DNA of 64,000 bases, taken from Cydia pomonella. Its lineage: Eukaryota > Arthropoda > Insecta > Lepidoptera > Tortricidae. Positions within the stretch are counted from its first letter, which is position 1. Each line of letters starts with the position of its first letter. The stretch covers positions 21,614,725 through 21,678,724 of the forward strand of contig NC_084706.1 in the NCBI RefSeq assembly GCF_033807575.1. Reading direction: 5' to 3'. The notes beneath the pieces were generated by a model. It saw nothing but the letters and a program-made list of their open reading frames with translations, had not been told where the DNA came from and made no database searches. Both the position numbers and the translations under genes were made by a program. This document shows, one piece after another, positions 9,561 to 20,589 of this stretch.

Positions 9561-10637
9561 GAAAACAATTTGATAGTATATTTTCAATGATACCTATTAC
9601 TATCATGAACGATCATAAGCATAAACTGTTATACATATGTAAACATCACCTATGACTTCACAATTGATGATCAATTCTTTGCCGGTTGAATACTAATAGA
9701 GGCAAAAGTATAAGTAAACCAACTGCTTTCCATTGCTATGTTGAATCACCGCTCAAACGGTAATGCTTGGTCGGCACTTGGGAATAAAACGTCAGTTTCG
9801 TTTTGTACCTAATAGTCGTTTATGACACTGTTGCTTAAAGAATGATTGGTTAAAAGTCTATACACGCGCAATAGTGCACTGTAGACAAGTTGACATTATG
9901 ACTCATCGAAGGTGACGAATAACGTATTAGAAGTAGCCGAAACTGACATACCCCGAGATATTATAGGTCTCCCACTTATCTCAGGTTGTTGGTAAAGAAG
10001 TTGAGTGGTGATTTTCTAGTAAAAAGTAGTGTTAGGAGTTTTGGGACAAACGGCCCGATTCAAACTTTAAGATATGTCAATAATTTGCTAAACATACGAT
10101 ATGGATCGGATATGTCAGAGTCAAAAGGGACGTTTCTTCAAACAAAAACAAAAACGTCACATTTGACACTGACGTATTCTATTTTTAGGACATTGTTGAC
10201 GTATCTTAAACGTCGAATCGAACCATAAAACTAGTTTATATATTCATAATAGTTCTATTTAGATAGAAATTTCTAGATATTAAATTCAATTTATAATATA
10301 AATCAAGTCTATTTTGTTTTTTCCTCTTTTTCAAATTGTGACTTTGATATATTCTGTATTGTAATAACCTGTACCACATGTGTATTGGTATCTAGTGTGC
10401 AGTTCACCTGCAATTATATATCCAGTTTCTATTTGCGAGTTCCTATAATTGGCTCTGTATCATGTACCATCTAAAAAGTTTAGCGTATCCTTTATAGCTG
10501 TTGGAATTCCTTGTAAAAATAAATAAAATGATACTGGTTAAGCTTTTCAACGGATTGCCTTAAGTCCATTCATGCGTAAAGAGACAATATATTATATGGT
10601 ACGCATATACGAGATATTTTCCGAGGTGCGTATATAG
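9561..10637. other. No gene recognised
   Basis: An 80-codon frame at 9986-10228 has no similarity that I recognise. No repeat shared with other parts of the window. Confidence 0.4.
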
Positions 10638-10774
10638 ATTATACTGAGCAACTTTTAATATCTGACCAACCCAAAAATCGTAAAAATAATTTTAACTTAC
10701 CTATTAACTTAACATATATAATCTACCAAATCAGATTTCGGGGTTGGTCCCATAATAAAAATGCTCAGTATGAC
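10638..10774. mobile_element. Inverted-repeat element with ATACTGAGCAAC ends
   Basis: Left ATACTGAGCAACTTTTAATA TCTGACCAACCC pairs with right GGGTTGGTCCCATAATAAAA ATGCTCAGTATGA. Arms are about 32 bp with a few mismatches. Related sequence is at 19011-19190 and, joined to a SINE head, at 36480-36620 and 38063-38203. Confidence 0.65.
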
Positions 10775-11024
10775 TTAAATAAGTATTCACCTCGCAAAAT
10801 ATCGGTGAGGGTCAAAAAAATACGCTAACTAACTACCTAAACTAAAACACTTTCCGTACTATGGCGTGTCTGCCGTCTGCCTTAAGAGGGAAGAATAGCT
10901 TTGCGATCCTAGCGAAATAACGGTACTATGAAATTCCATTTCGGGATAAAACGTTTTCCACTAACTAAATCTTAACAAATCACTTTTATTTTGATGTCGA
11001 TCGCTTCAGCATAATATACCTATT

Positions 11025-11083
11025 CTAGGTTTATAGGTTTCGCTTTAAAAAATAAAATATAAAAGGAAAACCTATAAACCTAG
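11025..11083. repeat. Hairpin with perfect 16-bp arms
   Basis: CTAGGTTTATAGGTTT (11025-11040) is inverted exactly as AAACCTATAAACCTAG (11068-11083) with a 27-nt AT-rich spacer. Its origin is unknown; it may be a remnant of a fold-back element. Confidence 0.65.
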
Positions 11084-12247
11084 TTTTTTATTGTATCAAT
11101 AACATATAGGTACTTACAAAAAAATTATGGAAAATATTTAGTGGAAAAACGTTTTCTCTTTTCGTATGGACAATCACGTGGTATATTTCCATCTTGACAA
11201 GATCCTTCCGAACGACATCTTCGAGCCAAAGGGTGACAAGCCATCGATCTCTCGTAATTATCGCCTAATTGGCCCATCCTTCACCGCGGGCAGCATCTAT
11301 CATTGGCAAAGGCTATTTGGCCAAACGTGTGCAATTTGCTCGAGTGATCCGGGAATGTTTTTATTTATCGGTCAGTGACCGCGGGCATATAGTATACCTA
11401 TACCGGTGTTCTGCCTTTTCACCGAAGTTTTATAGACCGAATTTCACTTGCCAACTTTTCGCAGATGATTTACTTTGGCAACCAACTTTCGGCAAGCTTT
11501 CATTATGACAACGTTTTACTTGGGAGAAAATTGTATAGTATATTATTATTATGACATAAAATATTTGGAATAGATTTCTTTCGCCAAATAAATCCATTCA
11601 TTTGGTTAAAAAAAAACTTTTGACTTTCACTCGATAGAAAAAAATCACGAACATAGGTCTAAAATGCTCTTTAAAAATTTGTAGCAAATTATGCTCGTAA
11701 GCTAAAAATATGAATATTGCTACTAAAAATCGGCAATATCATGTCTGAGGGTACATATCGAGTACTGTTTTATTTATTTAAATGTACAAAAAATCAAAAT
11801 TGAAACACATGATGCCACGCCCTTTCATCTCGCTCACGCTTACGCTAATACACTGAGTGAGAGTGAAAAAAAAAACAAGAACTTACTGGGTCTTAAATCA
11901 GAATCGGCCTCATGGTCGTAATAAAATATCTCATAAATGGGACAGAACGTTACGGATGCGTTCGATATTCAAATTAATTGACATCGCAAATTTGCCCGTT
12001 GACGGTTGACCGCTTGACTTTATTAAGTCGAAACTGAAAATAATTATTTAAAAATAGGTATTTACTTTTTTAGTACAGAGTTTCTGCAGATAGTCTAATT
12101 TTGTCTTTTCGCCTTTAGTAAAAGTGCACTTATTTAACAAAAAGAAGGCAATTTTATCCATAATATAAAAAAATAACGAATAATATAATTTCAATACAAT
12201 AATTAAACAAATATAGTTACCCTCCAAATAATCAAACTTAATTAATT
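11084..12247. other. No identified gene; higher-GC patch with open frames
   Basis: Positions 11166-11520 are less AT-rich than the surroundings and contain two overlapping plus-strand frames of 70-79 codons. The translations match no protein family I know and are not in one consistent frame. A transposon remnant is more likely than a gene. The rest is AT-rich. Confidence 0.4.
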
Positions 12248-12530
12248 ACAGTGGAACTTCACTAGCACGAATCTCAAGGAAAATGCCAAAAACCTCATCT
12301 TAAAAAGTTTTAGTCTTATAGAGGGCATCGACTTAGAGGGTTTCTCGTAGGTTTTTGTTCGTCTTAAAGAGGTTTCGAGTTACAGAGGTATAACACATGA
12401 AAAATTCGTATTAGAAAGGTAATTATAGAAACGGCAAAAAGTACAGTCTTATGGTCTTTTTCGAGGACCTCTGTGGTTTGATAGTAAATCACTTCGAGAG
12501 GTGGTAAAACAATACGCTTATTTATTTGAT
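12248..12530 (+). mobile_element. Possible pogo/Tigger-like DNA transposon end
   Basis: The left end reads CAGTGGAACTTCACTAGCAC after a TA. This resembles the CAGTGGAACCTCG-type terminus of pogo/Tigger elements. Degenerate repeats of CTTAGAGGGTTTCTCG and TTAAAGAGGTTTCGAG follow. No matching right terminus and no transposase frame are visible, so the assignment is tentative. Confidence 0.35.
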
Positions 12531-12540
12531 GAAGAAGAAG

Positions 12541-12811
12541 TTTAATTTTGACGTCCGGTTCGGCCTAGTGGGTAGTGACCCTGCCTACGAAGCTGATGGT
12601 CCCGGGTTCAAATCCTGGTCAGGGCATGTATTCGTGTGATGAGCATGGATATTTGTTCCTGAGTCATGGGTGTTTTCTATGTATTTAAGTATTTATATAT
12701 TATATATATCGTTGTCTAAGTACCCTCAACACAAGCCTTATTGAGCTTACTGTGGGACTTAGTCAATTTGTTTAATAATGTCCTATAATATTTATTTATG
12801 TATTTAATTTT
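12541..12811 (+). mobile_element. tRNA-derived SINE (GACGACCGGTTTGGCC family), full length
   Basis: The element is 12550-12802, flanked by the short direct repeat TTTAATTTT (12541-12549, 12803-12811), a candidate TSD. The tRNA-like head has an A box GGCCTAGTGGGTAGTGACC (12562-12580) and a B box GGTCCCGGGTTCAAATCC (12598-12615). The body continues GATGAGCATGGATATTTGTT, CCTCAACACAAGCC and GGGACTTAGTCAATTTG. The tail is TATTTATT-rich. This is the most numerous SINE here: further copies are at 38797, 45046, 48397 and 49694, with tail fragments at 26892 and 62505. Confidence 0.88.
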
Positions 12812-14415
12812 TAGATTTATTAAGGTAAAAAATGTAATGAATAGTTGTGAAGGGAATAGTTGGTTACTTCGCCTTAGTGAGGTTAAATATTTCGAGGGTT
12901 TTGGGATTTCAATGGAAGGGAAAGGCATTTTATTTCGTGTAAAGGATGATTTCGCTTTATCGACGTTCCACTGTATACCTAAATATCCAAAATTAAATCT
13001 AAAGTTTGAAGGATAGTTTCCAAAAATAAAATGTTTTTACTGTGATTATGGCTACTGTGTTATAAATTTATAATATTACCTAAAAAGATACTTGTAGGCT
13101 GAAATGTAAGATTGTAAAGAAATGCAGCATTTATTTAACGTGCACAAGACTTAATCGCATATTGAGTTTTAAATTTACCTCTGACGTTTCGAAGATTAAG
13201 ATAAAACAGCCTCTTTCAAACTAAGTAGCTCTACGTCTTCATAAAACTCGTGCCGAGGACTCCGAGTCAATTCAATCATACGTTACAACGGCCCGCTCTG
13301 ATACTCGTTTAGCAAAGATTTACGCAACAGATAGATCTTCTAGAACCCTTTTCCAGCGTTTTATGCCCCTAATTCTATTTACTCGACTCAAAAACGTTAT
13401 ATGTAACTTCTAAGCGGCGAGATGTGAAGACTTTTCCAAATCAATTCTCATTCGTAAACCGATCGCGGTTGCAACAACTTCATACGTGCATTCAGAGAAC
13501 GTTGACTTTGATCTTATGTCAGCGGAATAAAGTTTCGATTTGAATAGCAAATAGCTTTTAAACGGGTTGGCTGTTCACGATAGTTTTTCCGTAGTAACGG
13601 TAGGAAAGTTTGAAATTCGAACGATAGCCATTTGTTTTTGGAAGTAAGGCAAGCAATGCGAACTAAAGTCGCTCTTTTAGTTGTTTTATGCGAATGAAGT
13701 TATTGCGTAAAATTTGAACGGGAGTTGATGTAAACTGTTACGTACCTAAACGGTGATTCTCGAAACTTGAGTCATCAGATTCTTTAAAGCGAGTACTGGA
13801 TCTCTGGAAAAAGGGTTGTGTTTGACCTGTAGGGGCGTAATGTATGTATGGCCTTCCATTGAATTACCTACTCTGTAAGCTATACTATACTCTGACAAGC
13901 CAACTACGTCAGTAGGAAAGGGTGCGAAATTCAAAACGTGCAGAGGAGATTATTCGCGCCTTTTTTTCCAAATTTGCCCCTTTTTAGGAATTCGTTGTCA
14001 CCTAGAAACTCTTATAGTTTCGCCATGTCCGTCTGTTCGTCCGAATGCTGTAGAGATTAGTTCATTCCGTTGCCGGACGTCAGACTGTCAAAATCTCCAG
14101 CATCTCCTGACTCCTTGTAAAGAGGCAAAACACGTGTCGAGTTTTGTACTTTTGGTGGTGGAGTGTTATATTTAATTTGCGGTGGGAGGGTTCGATTAGC
14201 TAATTTTTTCGGGGGATTAGCAAAATATATATATATTTTTAATATAGATTTCCGCAAAGTAACGCTTACTTCTATGAATTATTTACATTTTGATGTCAAA
14301 ACGATATCTAGATGATATCATTTAGTTATTCGCTCGTGCGTCTCGCTCGCGCCCATGAATATACAGACAAGTGCGAGAAAAATGCGCGCGCGAATGATGA
14401 AGCCCCATTTTTTCT
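12812..14415. other. No gene recognised
   Basis: A long stretch with no recurrent block noticed. Frames of 62-72 codons at 12812-13016, 13746-13934 and 14057-14257 lack any recognisable motif. Positions 14330-14400 are locally CpG-rich (CTCGTGCGTCTCGCTCGCGC). Confidence 0.4.
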
Positions 14416-14645
14416 TATGCCACGTCGGTGGCAAACAAGCATAGATCCCGCCTGATCATAAGCAGTCAGCGTAGCCTATGGACGCCTGTAACTCCGGAGG
14501 TGTTACATGCGCCTTGCCGACCCTTAAAAACGTGTACACTCCTTTTTTGAAGAACCCCATACTGTATACTCCCAGGAAAACCTCGGCAGGGAGCTCATTC
14601 CACAGCCGGAGCGTCCGCGGGAGGAAATTCAGACGGTTCATTTAG
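14416..14645 (-). mobile_element. Jockey-like LINE remnant, C-terminus and 3' end
   Basis: The minus-strand frame reads MNRLNFLPRTLRLWNELPAE then VFLGVYSMGFFKKGVYTFLR and runs to a stop. R-T-x-x-L-W-N-x-L-P-x-x-V-F...F-K-K is the classic C-terminal signature of jockey-type LINE polyproteins. The last part reads into the 3' block whose plus-strand form is GGCAAACAAGCAT and GCGTAGCCTATGGACGCC. It is 5'-truncated and no TSD is seen. This fragment also identifies the shorter 'cctgatggtaagc' blocks elsewhere as LINE 3' ends. Confidence 0.85.
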
Positions 14646-15387
14646 ACGGTTCATAAAATTGCATGCAGTATTCGATATAATTTAGATATCAATTACATAT
14701 GAAAACGTAACCTTGAATTGGCCTCCCTTTCTGCATTTACCCGTGATCAATGTTATGTTACATTACACAAAACAACTTAACCCCAAAAACAATAACGGTA
14801 CAACCGAAACTTCGTGAATAACGCGACACTCGTACAAATAAGCCGGAGTCGGGATTAAGGCTTAAATAAATATTTATGCAGCCTGTGAAACAGATTAAAA
14901 TATCAACGGCTGTGTGGAGAAAGCGCGTAAGTTTCATTTTAAGTTTTCGTTGTGTTATTCATTGTGTAATATGTGGGTCATTTTATAAAGAAAAATTTAA
15001 ACACCTATTTTATTGTATTATTTATATCAAAGTCTATGAATAATGGTAGCTAATAGAACGGAAACAAATGCCACTATTTCTATCTCCTATTAGGACCGAA
15101 AAACTGATTATGAGTAGAAAAGTAACTTAAAAAAGTAGCATACAAAAACAGTGTTACAACTTTGAAAAACAATGGCTGTACCTAACGTTGTATTCCTGGT
15201 AAGATTGCCTGAGCTTTCGAAGATGTACTGCGATGACAGAGAGGGACTTGAATATGTTTCTTAACTTATCAATACAGAATCTTGGTAACATACCTCTAAA
15301 GTCTTTACACAGACGACGCGCTTGTTATGGGACTTAGGTACTAGTTTCCTTAAGTATCCTTGTAGTATCCTGCGTGTCCGCTTATCG
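14646..15387. other. No gene recognised
   Basis: AT-rich with no open frame of 60 codons or more and no repeat noticed. Confidence 0.4.
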
Positions 15388-15590
15388 TCAGTCAGACCAT
15401 GTGCTTTTTTGCCACCGTAGTGGTACAAAAATATGATTTTTTTAGTAGAAATTTCAGAATTTAGACTTAAGTCTAAGACTTAAAAGTAACTTCTTATAGC
15501 TTACGATATCCGTTTAAATACTATAAGGTGACCTGATTAGACCATACACTTTTTTGCCACCATAGTGGTATAAAATATAATCTTTTTAGC
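15388..15590. repeat. Two direct copies of a GCCACC.TAGTGGTA block
   Basis: AGACCATGTGCTTTTTTGCC ACCGTAGTGGTA (from about 15396) recurs diverged at about 15540 as AGACCATACACTTTTTTGCC ACCATAGTGGTA. The spacing is about 140 bp. The block resembles the terminus of the jockey-like 3' ends (TTGCCACCG.CGTGG). It may be two LINE-tail scraps or a local duplication. Confidence 0.5.
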
Positions 15591-16711
15591 CTATTTGTAG
15601 TACGTAGTTCCAGAATTAGTTGCAAATGCGAATAGAGAACCTCCTCCTTTTTGTAGTCGGTTAAGAATGAATTTCGTAATTTTAAAGTTATCGTTTTTCT
15701 CCAGACGGAATGTTGCTTACAAATGCGACCCTGGGACTAAACTGAAGACAAATGATTCTTACATCTTGCTACTTTCTCTAAATCACGTTTAAATTAGAAA
15801 AAGTATACTGTCTTAAGTCATTATTTTTAATTCTTGAGAATGTTGTTTTAGGACACGGTCCTGTTTAGCGAACAAATCTTGAAAAGTATAACCGAAATGG
15901 TTTATAACCCTTTTTTACTTGTCATAATAGTGGCAATCAAATACATGGCCTAAATCAGATCGCCTAATGGTATACAGTAATTTGTAACCTATATGTAGGC
16001 GCTTTTCTCTTGAAGTGTCATATGCTTTGTAAGTAAATACTTATTTCCGCCGGGCTGAAGGGGGTTAATCTCAATGAGGTGTCGCTGTCTATAATTTTCT
16101 GTACAAAACAGACGCCGATTTTTGCGGGGGAGGGGCACGTCAAATGTATGGCTATTTGTGTGTAATGTACAAATAGCCATGTCAGATAAACGTCAGTCCA
16201 TACAATACGCATGACTATTGGCCGAGGTTTTCGACAGAGGGGTAAGTTCTAAAAAGTAAGTTCTGGTTGTTAAATCCTCCAAGCTATGTAAGGTATGGGA
16301 GCATAAAGAGGGCCGACACTGCGCGCGGTTCATGGCGGGAGCACCGCATGTGGCGCCCGCAGTTATGAACTCCTCATTTAGTGCATCGACGAGATGTTAT
16401 TTGGACACGAATGGGTTTCCGTCGCTGTCAATAAGAAGTTCTGTAAAACCTACCCTCGCTCGCGAGAGAGTCTGGCAATTTCCATATTTATAGCTCGCTA
16501 CATCGCTTTATTTTTATTTGAGCTAACTAATGGTCGAATTGAAGTACTCCATACGCTTCGTTAGTAGTTTTTGGTTATAATTCATAATTCATTCTTCTTG
16601 TTTCATATGATTTCCTTTCAAAAAATGCTCATAATGGGTATTTGTTTATTAAATAAAGGTGCAATGATACTGGATCCTTCGCCGCATGAAAACAATGTCG
16701 TTTGCCGGACA
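15591..16711. other. No gene recognised
   Basis: No shared repeat noticed except a weak resemblance of 15930-15990 to a jockey-like LINE tail. Positions 16310-16400 are somewhat GC-rich. Two minus frames at 15989-16212 overlap each other and lack motifs. Confidence 0.4.
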
Positions 16712-16755
16712 ACTTCATATCTAGCGAGCGTTAATACGCTCGCTAGATATGAAGT
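16712..16755. repeat. Perfect hairpin, 20-bp arms, 4-nt loop
   Basis: ACTTCATATCTAGCGAGCGT (16712-16731), loop TAAT, then ACGCTCGCTAGATATGAAGT (16736-16755), an exact inverted repeat. There is no coding or terminator context. It may be the collapsed remnant of a DNA transposon or a cruciform-prone site. Confidence 0.75.
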
Positions 16756-16779
16756 CACCTAATGGTGACCTTCTTCTTT

Positions 16780-17212
16780 ATATTTAAGAGCTGTGCTCCT
16801 AGCGGTTGAGTAATATCCAACTCGTCTGGTCCTTTGCTAACTCCTTAACCTTCTGGTATGACACGACCTGAACCTTTTCTTTTATTTGGTTGAAATATTT
16901 TTGTGTCGATTTTCCTCTTCTTCTCTTGCCTTCTATTTTTTCCTTCTATGTTGTTCTTAAGGAACAAATCGTGTCGTAGCAGATGTCCAATTAGTACTCC
17001 TCTTCTATTTTCAATTGCCTTTATTTTATTTATTTTCTCTTTAATCCTATTGCCCTCATATTTGATATTTTTTTCTGTCCTACTAATCCCTTCCATTCTC
17101 CGCCAATACCACATTTCGAAGCTTTTCAATCTTTCTTTATCTCTTTGTGTCAGTGTTCACGTTTCGCAGGCGTATAAGTTGATGTAGGATTTAATAAATG
17201 TTTTTAAAACGT
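16780..17212 (-). mobile_element. RTE-like LINE remnant, C-terminal part of polyprotein
   Basis: The minus-strand frame continues for about 130 codons with an early in-frame stop: KTFIKSYINLYACET, a stop, then TLTQRDKERLKSFEMWYWRR and MEGISRTEKNIKYEGNRIKE, later RRGVLIGHLLRHDLFLKNNI. The order (Y-x-C-E-T-W-T-L), (F-E-M-W-x-W-R-R-M) and (I-G-H-x-L-R-H-D) is the known C-terminus of RTE-like retrotransposon proteins. Here the expected Trp of CETWTL is a stop codon. The element ends in an AAGAAGAAGG tail (plus-strand CCTTCTTCTT at about 16780). It is 5'-truncated. Confidence 0.85.
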
Positions 17213-18514
17213 ATTAGTAGACATTTTTGATTTAAAAAACATATTTTTTATTGTTGAAGGCTTGTTTGGCTATTGCGATTCGAATAATGATGTCGTAAGT
17301 GACCAACCCAGTATAATTTGCCCCCTAAACTCTATATTATAAGAAAACCTGTCGCAATTTTTATGCATTTATATTTTAGTCAGGGTTTGACGAAGGATGT
17401 TGCGGATTGCATTTTTATTTGATTGTCAATTAATTATATAAAAATACTCCTAAATTGCGACAGTAGTTTTCAAAATTAAAAAGGAACCTTACCTATCATT
17501 AATAAATAATGAACCTCTATGAACCCATGAAAATCGCTCCTAAAAAGCTGTAAAAAGGCTCCCTTGAATGCTTCTCGGCAATAAATTTGGTAAAAACAAA
17601 AGGAATACAGCGTATAAATCGAACCGCAATGCAATATACGTCTATTAGCCGGCCACTTGAAGGGCGGTAAATCTTCGGGGCCCGAAACACTACGTTTTAC
17701 AGCTTTTAGTCGACCATAGGCGCGGCACGTGGTAAGACAGATGCATCATTTCACCCGATGTCAGCATATATACATATGGTGCCACAAAGCTTACCAAGAA
17801 ATAAGTAGGTAAGTATCTCTTTCACAATAGATTGGACTTGCTTAAAAATAATTTTAGAAAAAGAAAAAATTCTAAAATACCGTATTTCGCCACCTATCCC
17901 AAACTTCGCCAAATCATTTTTGTTATGAAAATGTTACCTAAACTTATTTGAAATCCCAAATGTTCAACGTTATTAAACGGCCATAATACAGGTTATAGTG
18001 GAAGTATGATTTATTTTGATCTTGCATCCATATCCCTATACCACATAAGTAGCCTACATAACTTTTGTAGGTACATCTATTTACTAAAAGCGTATTTAGG
18101 GTATGTATTTTTGACAACCCTTATTTTCAACATGCCTTACTGCAACATAGATAACTCAGGTTTGACACTCGCATTCAAAGTAATAAGTTGTTTTACATGG
18201 CTCTTATCTTCTCAATCGGTTTTTGTACATAAGATTGAAATACGCTACGGATGAAAAAAAAAAAACAAATCTAATAAGCCAATGATAATCGTTTGTCCTT
18301 ATCCGTCATTTTGACATGTGTTTGCTAGAAAGGGACAAATTTTAATACAACAATTTGCTAAGTTTTATGAAAAATGGGGCTACACTGCACGTAGGTGGCT
18401 ATGTGATAGAATAAAAACAGGTTTCCAGCAATAAGTGATGCCGCTTCTCCGCCAAGTCTGCGCACAGATGCAAGACTCCATTCTCGACCGTCCGATATTT
18501 TCTTTGCACCACGT
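17213..18514. other. No gene recognised
   Basis: AT-rich. An 82-codon frame at 18006-18254 has hydrophobic, AT-driven composition and no family. No shared repeat noticed. Confidence 0.4.
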
Positions 18515-18795
18515 TTGATACATTTTTAAATACGAAATAGCTCCCGTGGGCACCGACACCGCACCGTGTCTGTAAACTAACTCCTTGGACCTACGTAGTT
18601 TTTTACAGTAGGTATTTTCTATTTAGTAGGTACTAAATACCTGTCAATAATAATTGTATATATATACGGTTGATACATTTTTAAATACTAAATAGCTCCC
18701 GTGGGCACCGACACCGCTAACTCTTCCTTCGTTTTTACAGAACGGCCTGATCTAGTCAGTGGGTACTTAATACCTGTCAGTAATACAAGTGCCTA
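18515..18795. repeat. Tandem duplication, period 155 bp
   Basis: TTGATACATTTTTAAATAC, AAATAGCTCCCGTGGGCACC and GACACCGC start at 18515 and again at 18670. The far ends also correspond (AATACCTGTCAATAATA at about 18638 and AATACCTGTCAGTAATAC at about 18770). The middle of the second copy has diverged or been replaced. About 1.8 units are present. Confidence 0.75.
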
Positions 18796-18814
18796 CATAT
18801 ATCTATTAATTTAA

Positions 18815-19010
18815 TCTTTATTGCACACTATATGATAATACAAATGGCGGCCTCAAAATTGGGCGGGCACATCAAATCATTACTTGCAAATCTTTCAGTT
18901 ATAGCCCATTGGCATGGTATTTTAAAGTAAAATAAATTGTAACTAAGACATAAGATGAGTATTAAGCTACATTAATAAACCTACATTTATAATTATACAA
19001 ATAAACATAC
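18815..19010 (-). mobile_element. Possible LINE 3'-UTR fragment
   Basis: ATCTTTATTGCACACTATAT and CAAATGGCGGCCT...CCATTGG follow the same landmark order as 58905-59005. That block looks like the end of a LINE in reverse orientation. Weak resemblance only. Confidence 0.35.
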
Positions 19011-19190
19011 AGGGGTTTTTAAGTACCGGCAAAATTTTGTGTGAATAGGTCATACTGAGCAACGTTTACTGCCGGACCAACCACCAAATCGCGTAAAATT
19101 TGGGTCTCCCATAGAAAACATCAAAACCTGACCAGACGAAATGTATGAAATAGACCATTTTCTTCATGATTTCAGGGTTGGTCCCATAGT
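19011..19190 (-). repeat. Dispersed element with AGGTCATACTGAGCAAC motif
   Basis: CAAAATTTTGTGTGAATAGG TCATACTGAGCAACGTTTAC matches 36470-36530 in the duplicated A block. The far end AGGGTTGGTCCCATAG is the inverted counterpart of the CCGGACCAACC near the left end. It is related to 10638-10774. Confidence 0.6.
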
Positions 19191-19212
19191 ATTCTTTTTA
19201 TTCTTTTTATCG

Positions 19213-19500
19213 GCCAAGCTCACCCATGTCATGGGGCCTGCCGTCTACAACAAACTACCTGACACCATCACCAGCGCCCCAAACTTGGCCATTTTTAAAT
19301 GTCGCCTCAAACGCTGGCTTGTTGAGCATCCGTTCTACGACTATAATGAATACTTAAATTTCCGCGAATAGGATGTTAAGTAATGTGTATTTTTTTAATA
19401 TTATTAATATTAATGTTTTTGATTTTGATTTGGAGTTGTATATTTTGCGACGTATGTAAATAAGCTCTATAATAATTATAACGTGTATATTGGTTTTACT
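19213..19500 (+). mobile_element. LINE remnant, C-terminus plus 3' UTR
   Basis: The plus frame to 19371 reads GPAVYNKLPDTITSAPNLAI then FKCRLKRWLVEHPFYDYNEY and ends in a stop. The pattern W/Y-N-x-L-P...F-K-x-x-L-x-x-(W/H)-L is the C-terminal tail of a jockey/CR1-like reverse transcriptase ORF. An AT-rich 3' UTR follows to about 19500, containing AATAAATAACTTATGACTTA. It lies just after a dispersed element that may have replaced its 5' side. Confidence 0.75.
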
Positions 19501-19529
19501 AATAAATAACTTATGACTTATGTTAGCAT

Positions 19530-20190
19530 AGTCAGCAAACGAGCAGACGAGCCACCTGATGGGAAGCGGTCATCGTCGCCCATGGACATAAGCAACACCA
19601 TAGGAGCCACTTAAGCGTTGCCGACCCTTGAGAACCCTAAATACCCGCTTCTCAGACTAAGGGGTTCTAAGCCGTCAGTAAGTTCGGGAAAAGCGCTGGT
19701 GGCCCAGCGGTAAGAGCGTGCGACTTGCAATCCGGAGGTCGCGGGTTCAAACTCCGTCTCGTACCAAGGAGTTTTTCGAAACTTATGTACGAAATATCAT
19801 TTGATATTTACCAGTCGCTTTTCGGTGAAGGAAAACATCGTGAGGAAACCGGACTAATCCTAACAAGGCCTAGCTTACCCTCTGGGTTGGAAGGTCAGAT
19901 GGCAGTCGCTTTCGTAAAAACTAGTGCCTACGCCAAATCTTGGGATTAGTTGTCAAGCGGACCCCAGGCTCCCATGAGCCGTGACAAAAATGCCGGGACA
20001 ACGCGAGGAAGAAGAAGGAGGAGTAAGTTCGGGATCGCCGACAATACGAACTGCCCGCCGTTGGATGGAGTCAAGAGGAAGGAGCTGGTATTGTGGAGCG
20101 CCAGACCAGAGATGAGAGCAGTACTCCATATGAGGTCGAATCTCAGTCGAGGTAGTATCAGTAACAACACAAACTGTATCAACTGATGTC
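19530..20190 (-). mobile_element. Jockey-like LINE remnant interrupted by a SINE
   Basis: On the minus strand the upstream part (20190-20022) encodes IRPHMEYCSHLWSGAPQYQL and LPLDSIQRRAVRIVGDPELT, a well-known segment of the jockey-type polyprotein just past the reverse transcriptase. The SINE at 19690-20021 sits in the PELT codons. Beyond it (19689-19530) the protein resumes as LTDGLEPLSLRSG and then jumps, through an internal deletion, to the 3'-end block (GTCCATGGGCGACGATGACC on the minus strand). The LINE was therefore deleted and frozen, and was present before the SINE arrived. Confidence 0.85.
19677..20034 (+). mobile_element. tRNA-derived SINE with exact 13-bp TSD, nested in a LINE
   Basis: AGTAAGTTCGGGA occurs at 19677-19689 and 20022-20034, on both sides of the SINE (19690-20021). 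The head carries GGTGGCCCAGCGGTAAGAGC (A-box region) and GGTCGCGGGTTCAAACTCC (B box, 19737-19755). The body and the GAGGAAGAAGAAGGAGG tail match the copy at 2414-2755 closely. Removing the element plus one TSD copy rejoins the LINE reading frame, so the insertion boundaries are secure. Confidence 0.93.
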
Positions 20191-20589
20191 ATTAAAAAAA
20201 CTTATCATCTAGCCTATTGTGCCAATGTATATGATAAGTATCTAACTATACTTGCCCAAGACCTGAAGTAGATCTCTCTCGTCAAAGTTGTAGTACTTTT
20301 CCTCCTAAATAAGAACTGATAGAAATGGTTAATACGTAAAAGGTGAATGTTTAGCTTAGAATATTCCTCACAACAGTCTAAGGTCGAGCCTGCGCATTTA
20401 TTATCTTTACTACAAGAACCCGCTATTTGAATGCGAACAACTGACGTGAATCTACGAAACAGTTTTATTAAAGCATTTGTGTAAAAATATATATTTGCAC
20501 GTATTTGTTTGGCCCGATTGATGGCTGGTAGAGAACGCCATGAGGCATTAAATACAGCCAATTATTTTTGCATTGCATTGATACCATAC
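20191..20589. other. No gene recognised
   Basis: A minus frame of 115 codons (20214-20561) has no family signature and no shared repeat. I treat it as chance. Confidence 0.4.

Noticed and set aside
11166..11508. Two overlapping frames of 70-79 codons in a less AT-rich patch as an exon
   Set aside because: No family similarity, inconsistent frames and no convincing splice sites. Kept only as unexplained sequence.
16903..17187. 94-codon hydrophobic plus frame as a membrane protein
   Set aside because: It is the antisense shadow of the RTE-like LINE C-terminus on the minus strand.
20214..20561. 115-codon minus frame as a host exon
   Set aside because: No motif, no repeat support and no flanking splice pattern. 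This length is possible by chance among six frames in 64 kb.
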